Assembly: GCF_000279535.1 (NCBI RefSeq)
Contig: NZ_ALCH01000001.1
Span: forward strand, 124,001-188,000
DNA: 64,000 nucleotides
Direction of reading: 5' to 3'
From: Streptococcus infantis SPAR10
GTDB lineage: Bacteria > Bacillota > Bacilli > Lactobacillales > Streptococcaceae
Shown: positions 7,615-14,843 of the stretch, piece after piece
Numbering within the stretch: the stretch's first letter is position 1
Layout: the number at the start of each line of letters is the position of its first letter
The notes under the pieces: generated by a model
Database searches by the model: none
Told to the model about the DNA's origin: nothing
What the model saw: only the letters and a program-made list of their open reading frames with translations
Position numbers and translations under genes: made by a program

Positions 7615-8289
7615 ATGAAAAAGAAAGCATTTGGTATTGTGTTGCTAGTATTGGCAGCTTTAGTATTGTTACAGGGGAATTTTGGAATTCCTTCATTTGG
7701 AGGGCAGATTTGGCCCTTGATTGGTATTGGATTTTTTGCCTATCAATCAGTTGAGGCTCTGCTTCGTCGTCATTTCACTTCAGCCTCCTTTACAGCCCTA
7801 GTGGCCCTCATGATTGCTAATCATTTTTATGACATTTTACCGATTCCCAATCAATCACTGTTCTGGGCAAGTGTTCTCATCGTGCTTGGAGTAAGTATGC
7901 TGACTCATACTAACAGAACTTGGAATGGGAAAAAATGGTGGTATGACGGTGAAAAGACCATTCTGACAGACAAGGAAGTCGCTTTTGGGGCGGGTACATT
8001 TTACAAGCAAGACCAAGAATTGGTAGAAGACGAGTTTGAAGTCGGATTTGGGAATGCCAAAATCTATTATGATAATGCAGAGATGTTAGGAGATAGCGCA
8101 ACCTTGAAGATAGAAGTCGGATTTGGGAATGCAGTTATCTATGTGCCCCAACATTGGAGAGTGGACCTGAAGGTAGAAACTTTTTGTGGTGCAGCCAAGG
8201 CAGATGCTCCTGTAGCCCCAACCAGCAAAACCTTGATTATCCGTGGAGACGTAGCTTTCGGGAAACTTGGTGTCGTCTACGTCAAATAA
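7615..8289 (+). CDS. Membrane protein, LiaF/DUF4097-like, partner of LytTR regulator
   Basis: A 224-residue protein with four hydrophobic segments in residues 1-105 and a soluble C-terminal part (120-224) built of repeated VxFGxG elements (VAFGAGTF, VGFGNAKIYYD, VGFGNAVIYVP, VAFGKLGVVYV). This is the beta-helix-like fold of LiaF/YvqF and DUF4097 proteins. It starts five bases after the LytTR gene with GAGG upstream. In known LytTR Regulatory Systems the downstream gene encodes a membrane inhibitor of the regulator; position and topology suggest the same here, although the fold differs from HdrM/BrsM as far as I recall. What it senses is unknown. Confidence 0.75.
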   Translation: MKKKAFGIVLLVLAALVLLQGNFGIPSFGGQIWPLIGIGFFAYQSVEALLRRHFTSASFTALVALMIANHFYDILPIPNQSLFWASVLIVLGVSMLTHTNRTWNGKKWWYDGEKTILTDKEVAFGAGTFYKQDQELVEDEFEVGFGNAKIYYDNAEMLGDSATLKIEVGFGNAVIYVPQHWRVDLKVETFCGAAKADAPVAPTSKTLIIRGDVAFGKLGVVYVK

Positions 8290-8308
8290 AAAAAGTCTTC
8301 CAATTCCC

Positions 8309-8337
8309 TTGCCAAAAATAAGAAAGTGTGATAACAT
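8309..8337 (+). promoter_or_regulatory. Promoter of rpmB
   Basis: TTGCCA (8309-8314), 17 bases, TAACAT (8332-8337). An AGGAGG site lies before the rpmB start. Confidence 0.6.
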
Positions 8338-8395
8338 AGTACGGTATGTGGTGCTAGCACATCCGCTATATTAGATCTAATAGGAGGAAAACACA

Positions 8396-8584
8396 ATGGC
8401 TAAAGTATGTTACTTTACAGGTCGTAAGACTGTATCAGGAAACAACCGTTCACACGCGATGAACCAAACTAAACGTGCCGTAAAACCAAACCTTCAAAAA
8501 GTTACTGTTCTTATCGATGGTAAACCTAAAAAAGTTTGGGCTTCAGCTCGTGCTTTGAAATCAGGAAAAGTAGAACGCGTTTAA
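8396..8584 (+). CDS. rpmB: 50S ribosomal protein L28
   Basis: A 62-residue basic protein matching bacterial L28 over its whole length ([20 protein letters not shown] at the start). It is a component of the large ribosomal subunit. The single Cys near the N-terminus shows no zinc-ribbon set, so it is the zinc-free form. It has its own promoter and a terminator, so it is monocistronic. The neighbours downstream, an Asp23-family gene and fakA, are its usual streptococcal neighbours. Confidence 0.97.
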   Translation: MAKVCYFTGRKTVSGNNRSHAMNQTKRAVKPNLQKVTVLIDGKPKKVWASARALKSGKVERV

Positions 8585-8592
8585 TAAACATG

Positions 8593-8616
8593 AAAAGACC
8601 TAAGTGGTCTTTTTCT
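8593..8616 (+). terminator. Terminator of rpmB
   Basis: AAAAGACC (8593-8600) pairs with GGTCTTTT (8606-8613) over a five-base loop, ending in T residues. Confidence 0.85.
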
Positions 8617-8736
8617 TTTGCTCGAAAGCTGAAATCATTTGAAAAATCAAGCAAATATCCGATGATACATCATTCTGCTTTTACAGTTGGGCTGAAATAT
8701 GATAAAATAGAGTATCAACTATTTGAGGTAAAAAAA

Positions 8737-9102
8737 ATGACTGTAAAAATTAATACAAAAGATGGTCAAGTCGAACTGACAGATGATGTAATCGCTACTG
8801 TCGTAGGTGGTGCAGCAACTGAAATTTTTGGTGTAGTCGGTATGGCTAGTAAAAATGCCCTCAAAGATAATTTCCAAGCCCTTCTTGGTAAGGAAAATTA
8901 TTCAAAAGGTGTAGTCGTTAAAGCAGCTGAAGACGGTAGTATTGCAGTTGATGTATATACTGTATTGAGCTACGGTACAAAAATCAGTGAAGTTTCAAAA
9001 AACATCCAAGAACGTGTTCGCTTTAGCCTAGAGAACCAACTTGGAATCACTGTTCAAACTGTGAATGTCTACATTCAAAATATCAAAGTTGTAGGAGAAT
9101 AA
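8737..9102 (+). CDS. Asp23/Gls24 family protein
   Basis: A 121-residue protein of the Asp23/Gls24 (YqhY-like) family. Landmarks are TVVGGAATEIFGVVGMA near residue 25 and VNVYIQNIKVV at the end. The ATG at 8737 is chosen because GAGGTAAAA precedes it; frame-open sequence upstream belongs to the rpmB region. It lies two bases before fakA, the conserved pairing in Firmicutes, where YqhY-type proteins are linked to control of fatty acid synthesis. The exact molecular role is not established. Confidence 0.9.
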   Translation: MTVKINTKDGQVELTDDVIATVVGGAATEIFGVVGMASKNALKDNFQALLGKENYSKGVVVKAAEDGSIAVDVYTVLSYGTKISEVSKNIQERVRFSLENQLGITVQTVNVYIQNIKVVGE

Positions 9103-9104
9103 TC

Positions 9105-10769
9105 GTGTCAAATATTACTACAAGCTTATTTCAAGAAATGGTACAGGCTGCTTCAACTCGTTTGAACAAGCAAGCCGAATATGTCAATTCATTGAACGTC
9201 TTCCCAGTTCCAGACGGAGATACAGGAACAAACATGGGAATGACTATCGAAAATGGTGCTAAAGAAGTAGCAGACAAACCAGCTTCAACTGTTGGTGAGG
9301 CTGCAAGTATCTTGGCTAAAGGTCTTTTGATGGGTGCGCGTGGAAACTCAGGAGTTATCACTTCTCAGCTTTTCCGTGGATTTTCACAAGCCATCAAGAC
9401 AAAAGAAGAGCTAACAGGGAAAGACCTAGCTCTTGCTTTTCAATCAGGTGTTGAGGTTGCCTACAAGGCTGTTATGAAGCCTGTTGAAGGAACAATCTTG
9501 ACAGTATCACGTGGTGCTGCCATCGGTGCTAAGAAAAAAGCAGAGCAGACAGATGACGCAGTTGAGGTTATGCGTGCAGCCTTGGAAGGAGCTAAAACAG
9601 CCCTTGCTAAAACTCCAGAAATGCTTCCAGTATTGAAGGAAGTTGGCGTTGTGGACTCAGGTGGTCAAGGTTTGGTCTTCATCTATGAAGGATTCCTTTC
9701 AGCTCTTACTGGTGAATACAGTGCATCTGAAGACTTTGTTGCTACTCCAGCCAATATGGGTGAGATGATCAATGCAGAACACCACAAATCTGTAGCCGGA
9801 CATGTAGCAACTGAAGACATTACCTTTGGTTACTGTACTGAAATCATGGTTGCCCTCAAGCAAGGTCCAACTTATGCTAAAGAGTTTGACTACGAAGAAT
9901 TCCGTAACTACTTGAACGAACTTGGGGATTCTCTACTTGTTGTCAATGATGACGAAATCGTTAAAGTTCACGTCCATACAGAAGATCCAGGACTTGTTAT
10001 GCAAGAAGGTCTTAAATATGGTAGCTTGGTCAAGGTTAAAGTCGATAACATGCGTAACCAACACGAAGCGCAAGTAGAAAAAGAAGCGCAAGTCAGCAAG
10101 CCAGCTGAAGAAAAAGAATATGCTCTTATCGCAGTAGTAGCTGGACAAGGCTTGGCAGACATCTTCCGTGCACAAGGTGTGGACTATGTCATCGAGGGTG
10201 GACAAACCATGAACCCTTCGACAGAAGACTTTGTCAAGGCTGTTGAGAAAGTTAATGCCCGTAACATCATCTTCTTGCCAAACAACAAAAACATCTTCAT
10301 GGCAGCTCAATCTGCAGCTGAAGTATTGGAACAACCAGCTGTTGTAGTAGAAGCTCGTACAATTCCTCAAGGATTGACTAGTCTTCTTGCCTTTGACCCA
10401 AGCAAATCAATCGAAGAAAACCAAGAACGCATGACTGCAGCCCTTGGCGATGTTATCAGTGGTAGTGTAACAACAGCCGTTCGTGATACAACTATCGATG
10501 GTTTGGAAATCCATGAAAATGACAATCTTGGTATGGTTGATGGTAAGATCCTCGTATCAAACCCTGATATGCACCAAACCTTGACTGAAACATTGAAACA
10601 TATGTTGGACGAAGACAGTGAAATCGTAACTTTCTATGTCGGAGAAGACGGAAGTGAAGAATTGGCTAACCAAATTGCTCAAGAAATCGCAGAAGAATTC
10701 GAAGATGTCGAAGTAGAAATCCACCAAGGTCAACAACCGGTTTACCCATATCTTTTCAGTGTGGAATAA
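9105..10769 (+). CDS. fakA: Fatty acid kinase, ATP-binding subunit (DAK2 domain)
   Basis: A 554-residue FakA homologue. With a fatty-acid-binding FakB partner it phosphorylates exogenous fatty acids for incorporation into phospholipid. Residues 1-200 form the DhaL-like ATP-binding domain with the Mg-binding motif FPVPDGDTGTNM and the loop GARGNSGVI; the C-terminal half is the FakA1/FakB-like domain. It begins with GTG at 9105, two bases after the Asp23-family stop, with GTAGGAG upstream. Length is normal for the family. Transcription ends at a strong terminator directly after it. Confidence 0.93.
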   Translation: MSNITTSLFQEMVQAASTRLNKQAEYVNSLNVFPVPDGDTGTNMGMTIENGAKEVADKPASTVGEAASILAKGLLMGARGNSGVITSQLFRGFSQAIKTKEELTGKDLALAFQSGVEVAYKAVMKPVEGTILTVSRGAAIGAKKKAEQTDDAVEVMRAALEGAKTALAKTPEMLPVLKEVGVVDSGGQGLVFIYEGFLSALTGEYSASEDFVATPANMGEMINAEHHKSVAGHVATEDITFGYCTEIMVALKQGPTYAKEFDYEEFRNYLNELGDSLLVVNDDEIVKVHVHTEDPGLVMQEGLKYGSLVKVKVDNMRNQHEAQVEKEAQVSKPAEEKEYALIAVVAGQGLADIFRAQGVDYVIEGGQTMNPSTEDFVKAVEKVNARNIIFLPNNKNIFMAAQSAAEVLEQPAVVVEARTIPQGLTSLLAFDPSKSIEENQERMTAALGDVISGSVTTAVRDTTIDGLEIHENDNLGMVDGKILVSNPDMHQTLTETLKHMLDEDSEIVTFYVGEDGSEELANQIAQEIAEEFEDVEVEIHQGQQPVYPYLFSVE

Positions 10770-10783
10770 AGATTAAATAATAG

Positions 10784-10818
10784 AAAAAAGAAAGTTGAGA
10801 AATCAACTTTCTTTTTTT
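10784..10818 (+). terminator. Terminator of the Asp23-fakA operon
   Basis: AAAGAAAGTTGA pairs with TCAACTTTCTTT across a GAAA loop and is followed by T residues. Confidence 0.92.
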
Positions 10819-10819
10819 G

Positions 10820-10883
10820 TGACATTTGTCATATTTCCTCATGACAGAAGCTTCTAGTGACACAACCTTCAAAGAATTATAAT
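10820..10883 (+). promoter_or_regulatory. Promoter region of the small-protein/ABC/TCS operon
   Basis: TATAAT (10878-10883) is preceded by GTGACA (10857-10862) with only a 15-base spacer. Upstream are repeated TGACA units (10820, 10842, 10858) and an inverted TGTCAT (10827-10832), giving TGTCAT-N8-ATGACA. The short spacer plus repeats suggests an activator-dependent promoter, plausibly controlled by the response regulator at the operon's end; this is inference. Confidence 0.5.
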
Positions 10884-10909
10884 AGATGTATCAAATGGAG
10901 GAAGAAAAA

Positions 10910-11101
10910 ATGAAACATAAAGTAATTGTCGCAATGAGTTTAGTAGCAGCAGGAGTCATGACTTATCTCATGTTTTCAGGATTGGATGAAGGCTTCTATC
11001 ATTTTCCTTGGGAGCTATTTGCAGGATTTGGCATGATGTCTTGGTTGATCCGAGAAGGTTTGAAATTGGTCTCAGATGTGAAAAAGGAGTTTGAAAAATG
11101 A
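10910..11101 (+). CDS. Small membrane protein, copy 1
   Basis: A 63-residue protein starting MKHKVIVAMSLVAAGV, with two hydrophobic segments (4-24 and 35-53) and a basic C-terminus. The start at 10910 is chosen over an upstream ATG because GGAGGAAG precedes it. It overlaps copy 2 by ATGA. No function is recognised; its place ahead of an ABC-2 exporter and a two-component system suggests a role in that envelope-related operon, for example as an accessory or immunity-like peptide. That is a guess from context. Confidence 0.8.
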   Translation: MKHKVIVAMSLVAAGVMTYLMFSGLDEGFYHFPWELFAGFGMMSWLIREGLKLVSDVKKEFEK

Positions 11102-11289
11102 AACATAAAGTAATTATCGCAATGAGTTTAGTAGCAGCAGGAGTCATGACTTATCTCATGTTTTCAGGATTGGACGAAGGCTTCTATCATTTTCCTTGGG
11201 AGTTATTTGCAGGATTTGGTATGATGTCTTGGTTGATCCGAGAAGGTTTGAAATTGGTCTCAGATGTGAAAAAGGAGTTTGAAAAATGA
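11098..11289 (+). CDS. Small membrane protein, copy 2
   Basis: A 63-residue near-identical copy of the preceding protein; the only amino acid change seen is Val to Ile near residue 6. The other base changes (GAT/GAC, CTA/TTA, GGC/GGT) are silent, which suggests a recent duplication with the protein under constraint. It is coupled on both sides by ATGA overlaps, and its ribosome site AAAAGGAG lies inside copy 1. No function is recognised. Confidence 0.8.
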   Translation: MKHKVIIAMSLVAAGVMTYLMFSGLDEGFYHFPWELFAGFGMMSWLIREGLKLVSDVKKEFEK

Positions 11290-11480
11290 AAAAAGCGATT
11301 CTCTATCTCTTTATTGGATTGTCACTAGTGGTATGGTTGGTTGAAATGTTTACAGGTTGGTTTGACCAAGCCTTCCTTCACCAAGTCATCCGCGGTGCCT
11401 GGGGACTAGGATTTATGATTTTTATCGCCTTTCCGATGGGGAAGGAGTGGCTGAAAGGAGAATATCATGAACATGATTAA
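11286..11480 (+). CDS. Small membrane protein, third in operon
   Basis: A 64-residue protein (MKKAILYLFIGLSLVVWLVE at its start) with two hydrophobic segments and a charged end, EYHEHD. It is similar in size and topology to the duplicated proteins upstream but not an obvious copy in sequence. Its start overlaps copy 2 as ATGA, and its 3' end overlaps the ABC ATPase gene by 14 bases, so translation is coupled all along. No function is recognised. Confidence 0.75.
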   Translation: MKKAILYLFIGLSLVVWLVEMFTGWFDQAFLHQVIRGAWGLGFMIFIAFPMGKEWLKGEYHEHD

Positions 11481-12351
11481 GGTAGAAAGCCTAAATAAAA
11501 ACATCAAGGGCAAGGCTATTTTGAAGGATATTTCCTTTGAGGTAGCAGAGGGCGAATGCGTCGCCTTGATTGGGCCCAATGGTGCCGGTAAGACAACACT
11601 CTTGGATTGTTTGCTTGGGGATAAGCTAGTCACCAGCGGTCAAATATCTATCCAAGGCTTGCCAGTGACGAGTTCTCAGTTAGACTATATTAGAGGCTAT
11701 CTCCCTCAAGAAAATGTCATTGTTCAGAAATTAAAGGTCAAAGAGTTGATTGCTTTCTTTCAAAGCATTTACCCAAATCCCTTGAGCAACCAGGAGATTG
11801 ATCAACTATTGCAGTTTGACAAGCAACAAAAAGAACAATTGGCAGAAAAATTGTCAGGTGGGCAAAAGCGTCTCTTCTCTTTTGTCTTGACCTTGATTGG
11901 GCGACCAAAGCTTGTCTTTTTAGATGAACCAACCGCTGCCATGGATACCTCTACCCGTCAACGTTTTTGGGAAATTGTCCAGGATCTAAAAGCACAGGGA
12001 GTCACCATTCTCTATTCGTCCCATTATATCGAAGAGGTAGAGCATACAGCGGACCGGATTTTGGTCTTAAATAAGGGAGAGTTGATTCGTGATACAACAC
12101 CTCTAGCCATGCGCAGTGAGGAGATTGAAAAGCACTTCATCCTACCTCTAGCTTACAAGGAAGTCGTCGAACAGTCTAACTTGGTTGAAAACTGGTCACA
12201 AAAACAAGATGCCCTGCAAGTAGTCACACGCGAAGCAGATGCTTTCTGGGGACTGTTAGTTCAGGCGGGCTGTAGGATTCAAGAAATTGAAGTCAATAAT
12301 CGTAGCTTGCTGGATACAATTTTTGAAGAAACACAAAAGGGAGATGACTAA
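11467..12351 (+). CDS. ABC transporter ATP-binding protein
   Basis: A 294-residue ATPase of an ABC-2 type exporter. Walker A is GPNGAGKTT, the signature is LSGGQKR, Walker B is VFLDEPTAAMD, and the H-loop is YSSHYIEE. The C-terminal 90 residues form an accessory region as in drug or lantibiotic-type exporters. The start ATG at 11467 has AAAGGAG upstream and lies within the previous gene. Its partner is the permease that follows. Together with the NarL-type two-component system downstream this is a regulated envelope-stress or antimicrobial export module; the substrate is unknown. Confidence 0.92.
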   Translation: MNMIKVESLNKNIKGKAILKDISFEVAEGECVALIGPNGAGKTTLLDCLLGDKLVTSGQISIQGLPVTSSQLDYIRGYLPQENVIVQKLKVKELIAFFQSIYPNPLSNQEIDQLLQFDKQQKEQLAEKLSGGQKRLFSFVLTLIGRPKLVFLDEPTAAMDTSTRQRFWEIVQDLKAQGVTILYSSHYIEEVEHTADRILVLNKGELIRDTTPLAMRSEEIEKHFILPLAYKEVVEQSNLVENWSQKQDALQVVTREADAFWGLLVQAGCRIQEIEVNNRSLLDTIFEETQKGDD

Positions 12352-12352
12352 G

Positions 12353-13090
12353 ATGAAACGATGGATCGCACTAAACAAAATCGAATTTCTATTGACCAAA
12401 CGACAATTAGTCTATTATCTATTATCCGTAGGGATGCCGACGGCCTTCTATTTATTCTTTTCAGGCATGTACCAGGACACACCCGGTGGACCGGCTAATT
12501 TTATGCGTGATTACCTCATCTCTATGACGGCCTTTTCCATGATGTCGACAGCTATGTTTTCATTCCCAGCTGTTTTACATACCGATAAAATCAACAACTG
12601 GCAGAAAACATTACGCCATACTCCAGTAAATATGGTAGAATATTATCTATCAAAGATAACAAGTATGATGGTTGATTATCTGGTTTCAATCCTGGTTGTT
12701 TTCTCAGTTGGTCACTTGGTCAGAGGTGTGGAGATGCCTCTAGGAAGCTGGGTTGGGGCTGCGCTCTTGCTGATAGTAGGAAGTATAGCCTTTGTAGCGC
12801 TTGGCTTGACCCTGACACTCTTGCCTTCTAGTCAGCTGATGTCAGTCGTGGGGAATCTTCTCTATCTAGGCTTGGCTGTTTTAGGCGGACTCTGGATGCC
12901 TATCACTTTATTTCCAGACTGGATGCAAGCAATCGGTAAGTGCCTGCCAACCTACCAGTTGATGGAGTTGCTCAAGACCTTCTTAAATGAGGGTAGCATC
13001 AATCTATCAGCCACAGTTTATCTACTTGTTTTTTCAGCAGTTTTGCTTGGTTTGACCATTTACCTTCAAGGTCATAAGGAGAATTCTTAA
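12353..13090 (+). CDS. ABC-2 type permease
   Basis: A 245-residue membrane protein with six hydrophobic segments, the permease partner of the preceding ATPase. The ATG at 12353 (MKRWIALNK) is preferred over that at 12344 because GGGAG is nine bases upstream of the former and touches the latter. Landmarks include the typical ABC-2 region around GNLLYLGLAVLGGLWMPITLFP. It is one base after the ATPase stop, and its last base overlaps the kinase start (TAATG). The substrate is unknown. Confidence 0.88.
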   Translation: MKRWIALNKIEFLLTKRQLVYYLLSVGMPTAFYLFFSGMYQDTPGGPANFMRDYLISMTAFSMMSTAMFSFPAVLHTDKINNWQKTLRHTPVNMVEYYLSKITSMMVDYLVSILVVFSVGHLVRGVEMPLGSWVGAALLLIVGSIAFVALGLTLTLLPSSQLMSVVGNLLYLGLAVLGGLWMPITLFPDWMQAIGKCLPTYQLMELLKTFLNEGSINLSATVYLLVFSAVLLGLTIYLQGHKENS

Positions 13091-14187
13091 TGCTTGAAAG
13101 ACTGAAAAGCATAGACTATATGTACTGGGCCAGTTTGATTTTTATGGTTTTTCCCATCGTTCCTGTAATGACTGGGGAAATTCCTAGCTGGCATTTATTG
13201 ATTGATATTCTATTTGTAGTGGCTTACTTAGGCGTTTTAACCACCAAGAGCCAGCGCTTATCCTGGCTCTGTTGGATTATCATGCTAGCCTATGTAGCTG
13301 GGTATACCGCCTTTGTTGGTGTAAATTATATCTGGTTCTTCTTTTTCCTTGCTAATCTCTTAATTTATCATTTTGGCGTACGTAGTTTTAATTCTTTACA
13401 TGTCCGGACTTTTCTCCTTGCTCAATTCCTTGTTGTGGGGCAACTTTTGATTTTTCAGGAAGTTGAAGTTGAGTTTCTAGTTTATCTGCTTGGAATTCTT
13501 ACTTTTGTCGATCTTATGACATTTGGATTGGTTCGGATTCGCATTGTCGAGGATTTGAAAAAAGCACAGGCCAAGCAAAATGCCCAGATAAATCTATTGC
13601 TTGCTGAAAATGAACGCAGTCGTATCGGTCAGGATTTGCATGATAGTCTGGGGCATACCTTTGCTATGCTGAGTGTCAAGACAGATCTGGCCCTACAGTT
13701 ATTTCAGATGCAGGCCTATCCACAGGTGGAGAAGGAATTAAAAGAAATTCACCAGATCAGCAAGGATTCCATGAATGAAGTGCGAACCATTGTGGAAAAT
13801 CTGAAATCACGGACCCTAGCTTCAGAACTTGAAACTGTCCAAAAGATGCTGGAGATTGCTGGGATTGAGGTTGAGGTTGACAATCAATTGGACAAGGCTA
13901 GTTTGACCCAGGATGTGGAGTCGACGGCTGCTATGATTTTGTTAGAACTGGCGACCAATATCATCAAGCATGCCAGCGCTGAAAAAGCCTATCTAAAACT
14001 GGAACGTACAGATCAGGAATTGGTCCTGACAGTCAGAGATGACGGGAAAGGATTTGCAACTGTAAAAGGGAATGAACTTCATACAGTCCGAGACCGTGCA
14101 GCAGCCTTCTCAGGTCAAGTAGAGCTGGTCAGTTTGAAAGATCCCACAGAGGTGCGCGTGCATCTGCCTTATAAGGAGAGAAAGTAG
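13090..14187 (+). CDS. Sensor histidine kinase, NarL/DesK-type (HisKA_3)
   Basis: A 365-residue sensor kinase. Residues 1-155 hold about six membrane segments with almost no extracellular loops, so it probably senses something in or at the membrane. The HisKA_3 dimerisation motif ENERSRIGQDLHDSLGH carries the phosphorylated His near residue 183, and the ATPase domain has ELATNIIKHA and DDGKGF. The start overlaps the permease stop by one base with AAGGAG upstream. Gene order ABC-HK-RR matches what I recall of pneumococcal TCS11; the signal is inferred to be envelope related. Confidence 0.92.
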   Translation: MLERLKSIDYMYWASLIFMVFPIVPVMTGEIPSWHLLIDILFVVAYLGVLTTKSQRLSWLCWIIMLAYVAGYTAFVGVNYIWFFFFLANLLIYHFGVRSFNSLHVRTFLLAQFLVVGQLLIFQEVEVEFLVYLLGILTFVDLMTFGLVRIRIVEDLKKAQAKQNAQINLLLAENERSRIGQDLHDSLGHTFAMLSVKTDLALQLFQMQAYPQVEKELKEIHQISKDSMNEVRTIVENLKSRTLASELETVQKMLEIAGIEVEVDNQLDKASLTQDVESTAAMILLELATNIIKHASAEKAYLKLERTDQELVLTVRDDGKGFATVKGNELHTVRDRAAAFSGQVELVSLKDPTEVRVHLPYKERK

Positions 14188-14787
14188 ATGAAAGTATTAG
14201 TCGCAGAAGATCAAAGTATGCTTAGAGATGCCATGTGTCAACTCTTGAGCTTTCAACCAGATGTGGAGGCTGTCTTGCAGGCAAAAAATGGAGCCGAGGC
14301 TATCGAGGTTTTGGAGAAAGAAGCAGTAGATATTGCCATCCTTGACGTCGAAATGCCAGTAAAGACGGGACTAGAAGCGCTCGAGTGGATCAAACAAGAA
14401 ATTCCTGAAACCAAGGTGGTTATCGTTACGACCTTTAAACGTCCAGGTTATTTTGAACGAGCGGTCAAAGCAGGAGTCGATGCCTATGTCTTGAAAGAGC
14501 GAAGCATTGCCGAGCTCATGCAAACCCTGCATACGGTGTTAGAGGGACGCAAGGAATATTCTCCAGAGCTCATGGAAGTCATGATGACCCATCCCAATCC
14601 CTTGACCGAGCAGGAAGTCGCTGTTCTATATGGAGTAGCCCAAGGTCTCTCCAACCAAGAAATTGCGGATAAGCTCTACCTCTCAAACGGCACCGTCCGT
14701 AATTACATGACCAATATCCTCTCCAAACTAGGTGCCAGCAACCGAACCGAAGCAGCCAAAACTGCCGAAGAAGAAGGCTGGTTGTGA
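14188..14787 (+). CDS. Response regulator, NarL/LuxR family
   Basis: A 199-residue response regulator. The receiver domain (1-115) has the acidic pair EDQ near the start, the phosphoacceptor Asp in AILDVEMP (about residue 52) and the conserved Lys in YVLKE. The LuxR-type helix-turn-helix (135-195) contains [20 protein letters not shown] and [12 protein letters not shown]. Its ATG immediately follows the kinase stop with AAGGAG upstream. It probably activates the operon promoter at 10857-10883. A terminator follows. Confidence 0.94.
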   Translation: MKVLVAEDQSMLRDAMCQLLSFQPDVEAVLQAKNGAEAIEVLEKEAVDIAILDVEMPVKTGLEALEWIKQEIPETKVVIVTTFKRPGYFERAVKAGVDAYVLKERSIAELMQTLHTVLEGRKEYSPELMEVMMTHPNPLTEQEVAVLYGVAQGLSNQEIADKLYLSNGTVRNYMTNILSKLGASNRTEAAKTAEEEGWL

Positions 14788-14799
14788 GGGGAGAGAAAG

Positions 14800-14837
14800 A
14801 AAACATCTCTTAGAAATAGATCTAAGAGATGTTTTTA
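14800..14837 (+). terminator. Terminator between response regulator and valS (convergent)
   Basis: AACATCTCTTAGA pairs with TCTAAGAGATGTT over a six-base loop and is followed by T residues. It lies between convergent genes and may work both ways. Confidence 0.9.
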
Positions 14838-14843
14838 TATTTA

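Larger units (their letters stand above)
10910..11289 (+). repeat. Tandem duplication, two 188-bp units each encoding a 63-aa protein
   Basis: The segment starting at 10910 is repeated at 11098 with only about four base differences in 188. Each unit is a complete gene whose TGA overlaps the ATG of the next as ATGA, so duplication preserves coupling. Confidence 0.95.

Noticed and set aside
10886-10910. ATG at 10886 as start of the first small membrane protein
   Set aside because: GGAGGAAG lies between it and the ATG at 10910, and the duplicated copy begins at the equivalent of 10910.
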